DNA of 64,000 bases from Siphonodentalium dalli (GCA_032622095.1 CP136069.1:153689043-153753042); one strand, 5' to 3'; shown: positions 36,800 to 52,038, numbered from the stretch's first letter. Notes: generated from the sequence alone by a model not told the origin. Made by a program: numbers and translations.

Positions 36800-37585
36800 G
36801 ACCTCATTTTAACAAATCTGAATCTCAGTAATGGCATTAGTTTTTCAATTTTCAAAAAATGTTAAACAATATATATATATGTAATTGACCATGGAGTTAA
36901 ATACAATTTTTTTTAAATTTTTTTTTAAATATTCTAATAAAAAAAAACAATTCCAGTTTTTTTTAAATGTTCTTTTATTTTTTAATATATCATTTCTTTT
37001 CTATTCTTTTCTTTTTTGGTTAAAGAGTTTAATCTGAATTTTTTTTCTTCTGAGTTATGTCCCTGGCCCCACCCACATTTGACCCAGTGACCTCATTTGA
37101 ACAAATCTGAACCCAGTCAACCAATGATCCTTCATACCAAATATGAACCCATTTGGCCTGATGGTATTCGAGAAGAAGATGTTTAAAAGAATTACTATGG
37201 AGGGAAAGAGTTATGGCCCTGGTTTCTCAACTAATCAACCTGGTGACCTCATTTGAACAAATCTGAATGTGAGTCACCTAGGGAACATCCACACCAATTA
37301 TGAACCCATTAAGTCGTTCTAAGAATTACTATCAAGGAACAGAGTTGTGGCCCTGCTTTCGCAATTATTTGACCCAGTGACCTCATTTGAAAAAATCTGA
37401 ATGAGAGTCACCTAGGAAACATCCACACCAAATATGAACCAATTCGGTCCAATGGGACTTCAGAAGAAGATGTTCAAAGAATTGTTGACGGATGGACGGA
37501 CGGACGGCTAAACGGACGGACGGACGACGGACGAAGAGTGATGACTATAGCTACACCGGAGACTTCGTCTCAGGTGAGCTAAAAA
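36800..37585 (+). repeat. Repeat B, U5
   Basis: Same form as U2 apart from the T/A tract near 36910. Confidence 0.7.
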
Positions 37586-38891
37586 CAGTACATCAATAAA
37601 AATGTCCCAATCTTTGCCAACGAAATGAACCGATTGCTAGATTGTTAGTCATTATTTAAGCCACTTGGTATCCGATACACGCAAACTATTGTCGCCAGCA
37701 GTTATGTATAGGATAATGGGTGAAAATTGAACATTATTTCAGGGAATGGATTGATCGAGACCGTAGGTCGAGATCGTTCCATTTGCTGAAATAATGTACA
37801 ATTTGAACCTATTATCTGACTTAAAACATGGCCGAGTCCATTTGGTGGATGTCTCACCTCTTAATAGAATGGAGTAACTCGAAATTGGGTCAAGGCACCT
37901 GAGTTGTACCATGTGTTCGGACCTATCCACTCGCTCATTGGCTGCACGGATGGCGTGACATCTTCACCCATTGTCAACTTAACGGACAGGCAGAATACTA
38001 GTGCTGAAACGGATATCCGGATGACAACTGGCTACCGTCGGCAACCGATTGAACTATGATCAACCGGTTAACCGCTATGTATTACACACATGCAATGCCA
38101 CTGATAAACACTAACGTATGCAGGTCCTTAATCGGCGTAGACTGATAACAGTAGCTTTTAAACACGGGTACTTTATCAATTTTGCTACAAACGTTATCAC
38201 TCAGAGGGGTATACATTCCCCCTAATAATGAGATAATCCTGCTGCAAACGTCATGGATACACGGCTTAATCGTAAACCGATGAGTCCACTTTTAACGGAA
38301 TGCGGGGGGATGTTTATTCTGGAAGAACATGGTGCGTCCCCCTGATAATGAGATAATCCTAGCAACCACGTGCGCGAAAGTAATATAATTATACTGGCTT
38401 ACAAGTTGGATGCGGCCACTTTCAAATGAATGCGGGGAGGTAAACACCTGGCTCGCACTGCTATGTTTATTTGTGGGAATTCCTCTCAAGCGAGTGACGT
38501 ATTTACTATAATAACTGTCAAACTTTGATAATTATTCAATAAACCCGATGATATTATATACCTGCCTGCAATTGGGAATTTGGTGGGTGAAAATTGGGAA
38601 TAAGGTGCCTTTTTCCCATTGGGAATGGGGCCGTTTACCGGACCCTGAGGACACTAAAAAAAATCGCTGTTCACATAGTGTACAAATGGTTTCCGTTTGC
38701 TATTGGTATCAACAACAATTTATAGGCGACTGTTACTTCAGAGATTTACGAAGAGCCATCGAACGAACCTTTCCGAATGCCTCTATTTCAAACCAATATT
38801 TTCAAATCAATTACAAATCGAAAATAGAGAACGAATCAAATAACGAATCGAACATTGAATATTCGCAGGACCCTAACCTCGGCCTCATAAC

Positions 38892-40826
38892 TAGAGTTGG
38901 CACGGTTATTGATTTTGATAATCGATTAAATTGATTATCATCGATTAATCATACCTAATATTAATAACAGTGGAAGTATTCCATAATATGGCCAATTGGC
39001 TGGGTGTTGGTTATAATAATTGGGAATTCATTAGAATGAACGTAGCAATTATTTCAGTGTTAATAGCCAAACTTACAAACAATATAAAACTAGGAATTTA
39101 TGACGGACCACTAGCGTTCATGAATCTAATGTTACGGAAACTATAAGTTTCAGCAAACTTATCCAGAGTGTGGATAACAATCAGAAATGTGCTCCTCACC
39201 CCCCGGAAATTTCAGGACTCGGAACAATTAAGTTAAGTAATTTATAATATTGATAATAGTGAGTTTCATTCAGTAGTCACCACACGATAAGTTACTGTAC
39301 TAGTTCTAAGTATACTCATGCAAATGAAGAATACTAGCAAATTACATCGCGAAGAACATCGCTGATTAAAATGCCGTAGGTTCCCAGGTTTCGAGAGAAT
39401 GTAAATTATTTACATATTGGTCCAATCAGATTCAAGGGTGAGTGCATTCAGTTCATTGAACACGGTGACAGTGGGCACATTTCAAAAACATTGTGCCGTT
39501 TTTCTTGTAGAAATATACAACGACATTGCCACAAGTTCAAAGCCGTAGTCAGTGTTCGCGCTGGACCGAAATTTTGTTTAGCCAAAAGTTTAGCCAAATG
39601 AAAATTTTATTAGCCAAATGAAAAAAACTTTAGCCAAATTTTTTTTGGCCAAATTAAAAAAAATATGGCCAAATTAAATCATCGTTTTATGGTCGGTTCA
39701 CAATTAATGACTAAAACGTCAAATCTAACAGGCACAGGTAAAATACACAATAATTTAACTAATTTTGATGAACTAGAAATATTTTTATATATGTCATTTA
39801 TTAAAAAATTATTAATCTTTATGTGAAAGAGTGATTTGGGGGGGGGGGGGGGGGGGGGGGGGGGTAACCCGGGATTGGGTATACGGACATTTCCCAACCG
39901 GACATTTCCCCACTTTCTTCTTTTAAATCATTAAATATTAATTATCCTTGCGAAAATATCTAAGTGACATCTCTGGAAACTAATAACTTAATATTGTTAC
40001 GCCATTATCAAATTACAATCTGTCATAAACGCATGGATATTATTTTGAATGTATCGGTATTGACGAAAAATAGCGACAAAATATCTGTCGTGATTCACAT
40101 TTGGCTGATTAAGCTATTGTCTTACACTTGGTGCTCATAAACCTTGGCCGTCATAAATACAATGTCATCATAAACATGCATTGTGCAGGAGCCCCGTAAG
40201 TGACCATACAGACAATGGGGGATTAGCGGATTAAATGTAAAATAATGATATGACCTTTTGCTGTTTCGTGCAGAGTGACGGGTTTCCCTTTGTACTGTCC
40301 GCGATCGCGTTTCCACGTACGTATACGATGTTTTCGGACAAGATCGTTCACATCACAGAATTAAAAACCCACTTGCCAAAAATTCATGCTTACAGTCTCT
40401 ATTTGGGGTCAAAAAAAGTTTAGCCAAAAGTTTAGCCAAATGAAATTTTTATTAGCCAAATTCGAAAAAGATTAGCCATTGGCTAATTTGGCTACCGACA
40501 GCGCGAACACTGGCCGTAGTGCTGCCAATTTGTAAGAAAATACAATGACCCAAAGAGTAACCATGTCGTATCATCAAATGAACTGCCCACTGTTTGCAAC
40601 ATATATTAGTACTCATGTCGCCGGATTCTCTTTGATGCACAATCAAAGGTTGCTAACCCTTCGGTTGTAGATTAGCCTGCAAAACAAACACGATATTCGA
40701 TAACACGCAGCACTTTCCAATGTCAGAAATAAATAATGCAGATTAATCGAAAATGTACCATAATCGATTATGGGCTTTTATATCAATGGTTCATCAATTT
40801 ATATATGATTAATCGTGGCACCCCTA
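38892..40826. mobile_element. hAT-1, U5 (carries nested hAT-2)
   Basis: 1935 bp, exactly 964 plus 963 plus an 8-bp duplication. Confidence 0.92.
39550..40512. mobile_element. hAT-2 nested in hAT-1, U5
   Basis: 963 bp with the same ends, the same site and the same duplication (39542-39549 and 40513-40520) as the U2 copy. Even its G-run is 27 long (39838-39864). It is therefore a co-duplicated copy, not a second insertion. Confidence 0.95.
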
Positions 40827-42586
40827 CTCATAACTCGGCCAATATGGAAATATATAATATGAAATGATCACATTTATCAGTCCCAATAAGCTGAATTATA
40901 AACGAGAGGCCGATCACGATCGGCAGATGTTTAACCCATACCTTGGCGATAGCGACTAGTCATAACTGATAACTTGTCAAAGATATGATCACAGGAATTA
41001 ATCCATATATCAGTACCCAACTTGAAATCAAAAGCTCAAATAATTTGTCTTAAGGAAGGGTTAAAGTATTTGGGGTGGGGAGGAGTAGTTTTAAATCTCA
41101 TAACTCTGTCCCTATTCACCCAAGGACCTCTCACTGTAAAATCCAATGGTTTAGTAATTTCGGAGGACATGTTTAAGAGTTTAAGTTAACTCATTGGAAG
41201 CAAAAGTGATAAATCCCTATCTTTAACACTTTTGACATGCCAGATATTCAAAATGTATTCACTTCTAAAGAGAAATTATAATTTGTTGACAAGCCAGACT
41301 GCTTAGAATGACATACGTGAGGGGATTCCATCTCATATTTAAATGGTGCTTTAATTACGCCCCCCCCCCCCTTCCCCCCAGTTATTTGTTTATCAAACAT
41401 GGACAGATATAAGATCAGATCTGACCTGTGTATTAAATCAGATTAAGTGTTTCATAACAGGGGTGTATGCATGGTTTTCAAAAATATATGTAGTTTATAC
41501 AATTCAAAAGTATTATCTATATAATGTTATACAGACATAATATGATGAGGAAGCTTGACCCTATGACCACTAAATCGTTCATATAAAAGAAAGTAAGTTA
41601 GCCCTCAATTAAATGGTTTCACACATTACAATGTTTTACAAGTAGCTTGGACACTAAAAGCCACAACCTTCAATGTTAATCTTCTAAGTGCTCTGTGGCC
41701 CCTAAAATTCAATCAACCATGAAAATATGAACAAATGGGAAAATAAGGTTCCTGGAAACACTAACATCTACCATATTGATTTTCAAAACAAGTCATCACT
41801 TACAATAGTCATGTATATTTATCTGCCTGATTCCCATTGCATAGATAAATCATATTGGCCATCAGCTGTTATTTTAATTTCAAATTGAAAGCACATGTCT
41901 GAAGGGTTAATATATTTTTCAAAAATCAATTAATCAGTCAAAACCAAAATTGATATAAGTGAATAGTGTGCAAAGATACCCAACATATATTAAGAGATGT
42001 GAGGAAGAGTCCATGTACATTATAGCATGTGTCTATGGAAACCTTGGAAAGGGTTAATTATTTTTGAAGCAAATTAATGGAATTTAGTCTTATGTAGGTG
42101 AGTGGGGGCTCTTATCTCACCCTGTAATGAAATGTCAAGAATAGGATAAACACCAGTCTTATGCTGCCATTAATCAATTTGACAGTTAGAATAAACAAAC
42201 AGCCAGCCACCAGTGTTGTTTATCTGGTTGTTGCTCTGTATAATATGTCATCACTCATTTCATAACAGATTTCACTTGGAATGACAACATCTATAAAATG
42301 TCCTCTCATATACTCTGGATGTTGGATGATCACATGGTAATTTATTGATATCATTATATTACATGAAACTATTGCAATAAAATCTTCATATTTTCAAAAC
42401 AGGATATCACACCTAATTAATCGTATAAAACTAAAATAAATGAAAGTGTCAATATATTTTTTTTATTATTTTTTTTTTTTTTTATTGTTATTAAAGTTCA
42501 AACAAAATTTAATATTTGTATATGCTAAATTTAGCAAGGAGTTAAATCTAAAAAAGTTGAATTTTTATTTTTTTATTTTTTTCTTC

Positions 42587-42978
42587 GAAAAAGGGTCATA
42601 ACTCCTTTAAAATTAATCGGATCAAACCCATATTCGGACTCGATCTGTATTTTGGGCTTCGAAACTCACATACCAAATTTGGTTCCAATCAAATAAAAAA
42701 TGTTTGAGTTATGGCAGAATGTGTGAATTCTAAGTTGAAAAAGGGCCATAACTCTAACAAAAACTCGGATCAAAACCAAATTCGAACTCGATCTGTATTT
42801 TGGGCTGAGAAACCCATATACAAAATTTGGTTTCGATCGGATAGAAAATGTTTGAGTTATCGCATTACTCGTAAAGTGTCTACGGACAGACAGACAGACA
42901 GACGGACGAACGACGAGTGGTCAATCCGGGCAACGACACTATGTTTACCATACTATGGTATGGGTAAACATAAAAAGG
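42587..42978 (+). repeat. Repeat A, U6
   Basis: Full-length copy with both 150-bp halves, microsatellite and hairpin. Confidence 0.7.
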
Positions 42979-43206
42979 TTGTCAGAGTATTCGTTAAATT
43001 GATTTAAATTTCCTTACCTAAGCTGGATTTCTGACACTGCACATAAGATCTGACGTAACACAGAATGAGAACTTCAGAAGATAAACCGAACTATTTTGGC
43101 AAAAGACCCATATAAAACAAATATGTATCGATTTGTTTAACAGCTGTTTTAGCCACCTACCAAATTGATAATTGCCAATTTGATGCAGTAAACTTTATTA
43201 CATTAG

Positions 43207-43444
43207 GAACATGTGGTTGAAAAACCACGAAAAAGAAGAGGAGTTATTGAAGAAATATATGGTGATATATTCAATGAGCGGTAAAGGAGCTCATCTCACT
43301 TGTTTGCTGATACCAAAAGCGGTATTAAAGACTATAATCCTGATAAATGATGACCACTCCAGAGATGTAGCTGGAGTTCACCCACAAAACATCTATCTTT
43401 TTCCAAATACAGAGGGGTCACTCGATTGTCCAATCGGCTATAAG
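43207..43444 (+). pseudogene. Relic exon copy, U6
   Basis: Encodes the same peptide as U1; splice-like borders are intact. Confidence 0.33.
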
Positions 43445-43808
43445 GTAAGCTTACTTACAAGTACATGCAAGATGAGATCTTGAGAATCCAAGATTTTAAT
43501 CTAATCAAATTGGAATAAAACGAAATCGATTTCAAATCGATTTTGAACCGAAATCTAAATTTGTGTCAATCTCAATTGAAACAAGTTTTGTCAAGGATTT
43601 TCTGTATATGGTAAGTAAATACCGTTTTTATTTTTCAATTATTACAAATAAATGTCAAAATATATCAATTATGAGAACACCACGGAATTGCCCGTCAAAA
43701 ATGACAGATGATATGCAGGAAAATATCACTGCTGCAAAGCTCATTATGATATTAACAATGCTGGGAAATGGTGGGCGGAGTTTGTCCGGAATTTGGCATT
43801 ATATTTTT

Positions 43809-44383
43809 GTCATGTAGGTGCTGGGTGGGGGGGGGGGGGGAAATATCCTGACCTGGACATCTTCCCCCCGCCCCCCACCCCAAACCCTGACTCAAAAAAC
43901 TTGTTCTCAGAAGAAGTTAATTTCTCGCTGTTTCATGACTATATGAAGGAAAACAAGCAATAAATCCATACAATGATTCATTTGTCATGTAGGTGCTGGG
44001 TGGGGGAGGGGGGAGATATCCTGACCTGGACATCTCCCCCCAAACCCTGACTCAAAAAACTTTTTCTCAGAAGAAGTTAATTTCTCGCCGTTTCATGACT
44101 ATATAAAGCAAAACAAGTGATAAAACCATAAGATTATTTTTTTGTCATGTAGGTGCTGGGTGGGGGGAAGATATCCTGACCTGGACATCTCCCCTCCCCA
44201 AACCCTGACTCAAAAAACTTTTTCTCAGAAGAAGTTAATTTCTCCCTGTTTCATGACTATATAAAGCAAAACAAGTGATAAAACCATAAGATTATTTTTT
44301 TGTCATGTAGGTGCTGGGTGGGGGGGGGGGGGGGAGATATCCTGACCTGGACATCTTCCCCCCACCCCAAACCCTGACTCAAA
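43809..44383 (+). repeat. Minisatellite of about 160 bp, U6
   Basis: Four copies; G-run lengths match U3, and it has the same CTATATGAAGG variant. Confidence 0.9.
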
Positions 44384-44895
44384 CAAGACAGTCAATGACT
44401 GTGGGGTCGCTCACCAGACTGCAAAGACTGATAAGACTGGGACTCTGGAGACCAAAACAGTCAGCACTTTTCATAATCACTTTAAAAGAAGTAGATTTAA
44501 ACAGGATATGTGGCTAGAGAGACTTCAAGTATGTAGCTTGGTGAAAATCCACCTTGAAATTGCCAACTGTACACTACTGATCACCCCCCGCCTCCAGCTC
44601 AACAAGTCCCCTCCCAACCGGGCTCCAGACTCCCAAGTCTTAGGTTGGAATTTCACAACCGACACCTCAAACTTTCTCAATTGTTGGAAATTTCCAATCT
44701 CACAAGCGCCTTTTTCTAAAACCATTTAAACATGTTTGAAGCCCAATTATCCATGTACCCAAAACACAATATATGTATGTCAGACCAATCAGTCAGGTGG
44801 TTCCAAGGTAGATGTTTTAATGAATTTGGTATTTCGATGATTTTATTGGACACAAAAGTGTTAACTCCCCATAGCCTGCCATTTCTTGACAGGTT

Positions 44896-45681
44896 GACCT
44901 CATTTTAACAAATCTGAATCTCAGTAATGGCATTAGTTTTTCAATTTTCAAAAAATGTTAAACAATATATATATATGTAATTGACCATGGAGTTAAATAC
45001 AATTTTTTTTTTTTTTTTTTTTAAATATTCTAATAAAAAAAAACAATTCCAGTTTTTTTTAAATGTTCTTTTATTTTTTAATATATCATTTCTTTTCTAT
45101 TCTTTTCTTTTTTGGTTAAAGAGTTTAATCTGAATTTTTTTTCTTCTGAGTTATGTCCCTGGCCCCACCCACATTTGACCCAGTGACCTCATTTGAACAA
45201 ATCTGAACCCAGTCAACCAATGATCCTTCATACCAAATATGAACCCATTTGGCCTGATGGTATTCGAGAAGAAGATGTTTAAAAGAATTACTATGGAGGG
45301 AAAGAGTTATGGCCCTGGTTTCTCAACTAATCAACCTGGTGACCTCATTTGAACAAATCTGAATGTGAGTCACCTAGGGAACATCCACACCAATTATGAA
45401 CCCATTAAGTCGTTCTAAGAATTACTATCAAGGAACAGAGTTGTGGCCCTGCTTTCGCAATTATTTGACCCAGTGACCTCATTTGAAAAAATCTGAATGA
45501 GAGTCACCTAGGAAACATCCACACCAAATATGAACCAATTCGGTCCAATGGGACTTCAGAAGAAGATGTTCAAAGAATTGTTGACGGATGGACGGACGGA
45601 CGGCTAAACGGACGGACGGACGACGGACGAAGAGTGATGACTATAGCTACACCGGAGACTTCGTCTCAGGTGAGCTAAAAA
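44896..45681 (+). repeat. Repeat B, U6
   Basis: Same form as U3, including the uninterrupted T-run. Confidence 0.7.
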
Positions 45682-46997
45682 CAGTACATCAATAAAAATG
45701 TCCCAATCTTTGCCAACGAAATGAACCGATTGCTAGATTGTTAGTCATTATTTAAGCCACTTGGTATCCGATACACGCAAACTATTGTCGCCAGCAGTTA
45801 TGTATAGGATAATGGGTGAAAATTGAACATTATTTCAGGGAATGGATTGATCGAGACCGTAGGTCGAGATCGTTCCATTTGCTGAAATAATGTACAATTT
45901 GAACCTATTATCTGACTTAAAATATGGCCGAGTCCATTTGGTGGATGTCTCACCTCTTAATAGAATGGAGTAACTCGAAATTGGGTCAAGGCACCTGAGT
46001 TGTACCATGTGTTCGGACCTATCCACTCGCTCATTGGCTGCACGGATGGCGTGACATCTTCACCCATTGTCAACTTAACGGACAGGCAGAATACTAGTGC
46101 TGAAACGGATATCCGGATGACAACTGGCTACCGTCGGCAACCGATTGAACTATGATCAACCGGTTAACCGCTATGTATTACACACATGCAATGCCACTGA
46201 TAAACACTAACGTATGCAGGTCCTTAATCGGCGTAGACTGATAACAGTAGCTTTTAAACACGGGTACTTTATCAATTTTGCTACAAACGTTATCACTCAG
46301 AGGGGTATACATTCCCCCTAATAATGAGATAATCCTGCTGAAAACGTGCGCAAACGTCATGGATACACGGCTTAATCGTAAACCGATGAGTCCACTTTTA
46401 ACGGAATGCGGGGGGATGTTTATTCTGGAAGAACATGGTGCGTCCCCCTGATAATGAGATAATCCTAGCAACCACGTGCGCGAAAGTAATATAATTATAC
46501 TGGCTTACAAGTTGGATGCGGCCACTTTCAAATGAATGCGGGGAGGTAAACACCTGGCTCGCACTGCTATGTTTATTTGTGGGAATTCCTCTCAAGCGAG
46601 TGACGTATTTACTATAATAACTGTCAAACTTTGATAATTATTCAATAAACCCGATGATATTATATACCTGCCTGCAATTGGGAATTTGGTGGGTGAAAAT
46701 TGGGAATAAGGTGCCTTTTTCCCATTGGGAATGGGGCCGTTTACCGGACCCTGAGGACACTAAAAAAAATCGCTGTTCACATAGTGTACAAATGGTTTCC
46801 GTTTGCTATTGGTATCAACAACAATTTATAGGCGACTGTTACTTCAGAGATTTACGAAGAGCCATCGAACGAACCTTTCCGAATGCCTCTATTTCAAACC
46901 AATATTTTCAAATCAATTACAAATCGAAAATAGAGAACGAATCAAATAACGAATCGAACATTGAATATTCGCAGGACCCTAACCTCGGCCTCATAAC

Positions 46998-47961
46998 TAG
47001 AGTTGGCACGGTTATTGATTTTGATAATCGATTAAATTGATTATCATCGATTAATCATACCTAATATTAATAACAGTGGAAGTATTCCATAATATGGCCA
47101 ATTGGCTGGGTGTTGGTTATAATAATTGGGAATTCATTAGAATGAACGTAGCAATTATTTCAGTGTTAATAGCCAAACTTACAAACAATATAAAACTAGG
47201 AATTTATGACGGACCACTAGCGTTCATGAATCTAATGTTACGGAAACTATAAGTTTCAGCAAACTTATCCAGAGTGTGGATAACAATCAGAAATGTGCTC
47301 CTCACCCCCCGGAAATTTCAGGACTCGGAACAATTAAGTTAAGTAATTTATAATATTGATAATAGTGAGTTTCATTCAGTAGTCACCACACGATAAGTTA
47401 CTGTACTAGTTCTAAGTATACTCATGCAAATGAAGAATACTAGCAAATTACATCGCGAAGAACATCGCTGATTAAAATGCCGTAGGTTCCCAGGTTTCGA
47501 GAGAATGTAAATTATTTACATATTGGTCCAATCAGATTCAAGGGTGAGTGCATTCAGTTCATTGAACACGGTGACAGTGGGCACATTTCAAAAACATTGT
47601 GCCGTTTTTCTTGTAGAAATATACAACGACATTGCCACAAGTTCAAAGCCGTAGTGCTGCCAATTTGTAAGAAAATACAATGACCCAAAGAGTAACCATG
47701 TCGTATCATCAAATGAACTGCCCACTGTTTGCAACATATATTAGTACTCATGTCGCCGGATTCTCTTTGATGCACAATCAAAGGTTGCTAACCCTTCGGT
47801 TGTAGATTAGCCTGCAAAACAAACACGATATTCGATAACACGCAGCACTTTCCAATGTCAGAAATAAATAATGCAGATTAATCGAAAATGTACCATAATC
47901 GATTATGGGCTTTTATATCAATGGTTCATCAATTTATATATGATTAATCGTGGCACCCCTA
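46998..47961. mobile_element. hAT-1, U6 (964 bp)
   Basis: Uninterrupted copy with intact ends and flanking duplication. Confidence 0.93.
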
Positions 47962-49728
47962 CTCATAACTCGGCCAATATGGAAATATATAATATGAAAT
48001 GATCACATTATCAGTCCCAATAAGCTGAATTATAAACGAGAGGCCGATCACGATCGGCAGATGTTTAACCCATACCTTGGCGATAGCGACTAGTCATAAC
48101 TGATAACTTGTCAAAGATATGATCACAGGAATTAATCCATATATCAGTACCCAACTTGAAATCAAAAGCTCAAATAATTTGTCTTAAGGAAGGGTTAAAG
48201 TATTTGGGGTGGGGAGGAGTAGTTTTAAATCTCATAACTCTGTCCCTATTCACCCAAGGACCTCTCACTGTAAAATCCAATGGTTTAGTAATTTCGGAGG
48301 ACATGTTTAAGAGTTTAAGTTAACTCATTGGAAGCAAAAGTGATAAATCCCTATCTTTAACACTTTTGACATGCCAGATATTCAAAATGTATTCACTTCT
48401 AAAGAGAAATTATAATTTGTTGACAAGCCAGACTGCTTAGAATGACATACGTGAGGGGATTCCATCTCATATTTAAATGGTGCTTTAATTACGCCCCCCC
48501 CCCCCTTCCCCCATTCTCCCCAGTTATTTGTTTATCAAACATGGACAGATATAAGATCAGATCTGACCTGTGTATTAAATCAGATTAAGTGTTTCATAAC
48601 AGGGGTGTATGCATGGTTTTCAAAAATATATGTAGTTTATACAATTCAAAAGTATTATCTATATAATGTTATACAGACATAATATGATGAGGAAGCTTGA
48701 CCCTATGACCACTAAATCGTTCATATAAAAGAAAGTAAGTTAGCCCTCAATTAAATGGTTTCACACATTACAATGTTTTACAAGTAGCTTGGACACTAAA
48801 AGCCACAACCTTCAATGTTAATCTTCTAAGTGCTCTGTGGCCCCTAAAATTCAATCAACCATGAAAATATGAACAAATGGGAAAATAAGGTTCCTGGAAA
48901 CACTAACATCTACCATATTGATTTTCAAAACAAGTCATCACTTACAATAGTCATGTATATTTATCTGCCTGATTCCCATTGCATAGATAAATCATATTGG
49001 CCATCAGCTGTTATTTTAATTTCAAATTGAAAGCACATGTCTGAAGGGTTAATATATTTTTCAAAAATCAATTAATCAGTCAAAACCAAAATTGATATAA
49101 GTGAATAGTGTGCAAAGATACCCAACATATATTAAGAGATGTGAGGAAGAGTCCATGTACATTATAGCATGTGTCTATGGAAACCTTGGAAAGGGTTAAT
49201 TATTTTTGAAGCAAATTAATGGAATTTAGTCTTATGTAGGTGAGTGGGGGCTCTTATCTCACCCTGTAATGAAATGTCAAGAATAGGATAAACACCAGTC
49301 TTATGCTGCCATTAATCAATTTGACAGTTAGAATAAACAAACAGCCAGCCACCAGTGTTGTTTATCTGGTTGTTGCTCTGTATAATATGTCATCACTCAT
49401 TTCATAACAGATTTCACTTGGAATGACAACATCTATAAAATGTCCTCTCATATACTCTGGATGTTGGATGATCACATGGTAATTTATTGATATCATTATA
49501 TTACATGAAACTATTGCAATAAAATCTTCATATTTTCAAAACAGGATATCACACCTAATTAATCGTATAAAACTAAAATAAATGAAAGTGTCAATATATT
49601 TTTTTTATTATTTTTTTTTTTTTTTATTGTTATTAAAGTTCAAACAAAATTTAATATTTGTATATGCTAAATTTAGCAAGGAGTTAAATCTAAAAAAGTT
49701 GAATTTTTATTTTTTTATTTTTTTCTTC

Positions 49729-50120
49729 GAAAAAGGGTCATAACTCCTTTAAAATTAATCGGATCAAACCCATATTCGGACTCGATCTGTATTTTGGGCT
49801 TCGAAACTCACATACCAAATTTGGTTCCAATCAAATAAAAAATGTTTGAGTTATGGCAGAATGTGTGAATTCTAAGTTGAAAAAGGGCCATAACTCTAAC
49901 AAAAACTCGGATCAAAACCAAATTCGAACTCGATCTGTATTTTGGGCTGAGAAACCCATATACAAAATTTGGTTTCGATCGGATAGAAAATGTTTGAGTT
50001 ATCGCATTACTCGTAAAGTGTCTACGGACAGACAGACAGACAGACGGACGAACGACGAGTGGTCAATCCGGGCAACGACACTATGTTTACCATACTATGG
50101 TATGGGTAAACATAAAAAGG
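49729..50120 (+). repeat. Repeat A, U7
   Basis: Full-length copy with both 150-bp halves, microsatellite and hairpin. Confidence 0.7.
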
Positions 50121-50348
50121 TTGTCAGAGTATTCGTTAAATTGATTTAAATTTCCTTACCTAAGCTGGATTTCTGACACTGCACATAAGATCTGACGTAA
50201 CACAGAATGAGAACTTCAGAAGATAAACCGAACTATTTTGGCAAAAGACCCATATAAAACAAATATGTATCGATTTGTTTAACAGCTGTTTTAGCCACCT
50301 ACCAAATTGATAATTGCCAATTTGATGCAGTAAACTTTATTACATTAG

Positions 50349-50586
50349 GAACATGTGGTTGAAAAACCACGAAAAAGAAGAGGAGTTATTGAAGAAATAT
50401 ATGGTGATATATTCAATGAGCGGTAAAGGAGCTCATCTCACTTGTTTGCTGATACCAAAAGCGGTATTAAAGACTATAATCCTGATAAATGATGACCACT
50501 CCAGAGATGTAGCTGGAGTTCACCCACAAAACATCTATCTTTTTCCAAATACAGAGGGGTCACTCGATTGTCCAATCGGCTATAAG
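50349..50586 (+). pseudogene. Relic exon copy, U7
   Basis: Encodes the same peptide as U1; splice-like borders are intact. Confidence 0.33.
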
Positions 50587-50950
50587 GTAAGCTTACTTAC
50601 AAGTACATGCAAGATGAGATCTTGAGAATCCAAGATTTTAATCTAATCAAATTGGAATAAAACGAAATCGATTTCAAATCGATTTTGAACCGAAATCTAA
50701 ATTTGTGTCAATCTCAATTGAAACAAGTTTTGTCAAGGATTTTCTGTATATGGTAAGTAAATACCGTTTTTATTTTTCAATTATTACAAATAAATGTCAA
50801 AATATATCAATTATGAGAACACCACGGAATTGCCCGTCAAAAATGACAGATGATATGCAGGAAAATATCACTGCTGCAAAGCTCATTATGATATAAACAA
50901 TGCTGGGAAATGGTGGGCGGAGTTTGTCCGGAATTTGGCATTATATTTTT

Positions 50951-51536
50951 GTCATGTAGGTGCTGGGTGGGGGGGGGGGGGGGGAAATATCCTGACCTGG
51001 ACATCTTCCCCCCGCCCCCCACCCCAAACCCTGACTCAAAAAACTTGTTCTCAGAAGAAGTTAATTTCTCGCTGTTTCATGACTATATAAAGGAAAACAA
51101 GCAATAAATCCATACAATGATTCATTTGTCATGTAGGTGCTGGGTGGGGGAGGGGGGAGATATCCTGACCTGGACATCTCCCCCCAAACCCTGACTCAAA
51201 AAACTTTTTCTCAGAAGAAGTTAATTTCTCGCCGTTTCATGACTATATAAAGCAAAACAAGTGATAAAACCATAAGATTATTTTTTTGTCATGTAGGTGC
51301 TGGGTGGGGGGAAGATATCCTGACCTGGACATCTCCCCTCCCCAAACCCTGACTCAAAAAACTTTTTCTCAGAAGAAGTTAATTTCTCCCTGTTTCATGA
51401 CTATATAAAGCAAAACAAGTGATAAAACCATAAGATTATTTTTTTGTCATGTAGGTGCTGGGTGGGGGGGGGGGGGGAGATATCCTGACCTGGACATCTT
51501 CCCCCCACCCCAAACCCTGACTCAAACAAGACAGTC
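50951..51536 (+). repeat. Minisatellite of about 160 bp, U7
   Basis: Four copies; G-run lengths match U4. Confidence 0.9.
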
Positions 51537-52038
51537 AATGACTGTGGGGTCGCTCACCAGACTGCAAAGACTGATAAGACTGGGACTCTGGAGACCAAAA
51601 CAGTCAGCACTTTTCATAATCACTTTAAAAGAAGTAGATTTAAACAGGATATGTGGCTAGAGAGACTTCAAGTATGTAGCTTGGTGAAAATCCACCTTGA
51701 AATTGCCAACTGTACACTACTGATCACCCCCCTCCTCCAGCTCAACAAGTCCCCTCCCAACCGGGCTCCAGACTCCCAAGTCTTAGGTTGGAATTTCACA
51801 ACCGACACCTCAAACTTTCTCAATTGTTGGAAATTTCCAATCTCACAAGCGCCTTTTTCTAAAACCATTTAAACATGTTTGAAGCCCAATTATCCATGTA
51901 CCCAAAACACAATATATGTATGTCAGACCAATCAGTCAGGTGGTTCCAAGGTAGATGTTTTAATGAATTTGGTATTTCGATGATTTTATTGGACACAAAA
52001 GTGTTAACTCCCCATAGCCTGCCATTTCTTGACAGGTT

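Larger units (their letters stand above)
33757..41858. repeat. Macrosatellite unit U5 (carries hAT-2)
   Basis: Length 8102 bp including the same nested hAT-2 element and target duplication as U2 (971 bp). Private changes include CACAGCTAATT near 34306 (other units CACACCTAATT) and a longer G-run in the fourth minisatellite copy near 36220 (about 19 G against 12 in U2). Confidence 0.97.
41859..49000. repeat. Macrosatellite unit U6
   Basis: Length 7142 bp, almost identical to U3 including both long G-runs of the minisatellite. The only difference I noticed by eye is one extra C in the C-tract near 48494. Confidence 0.97.
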
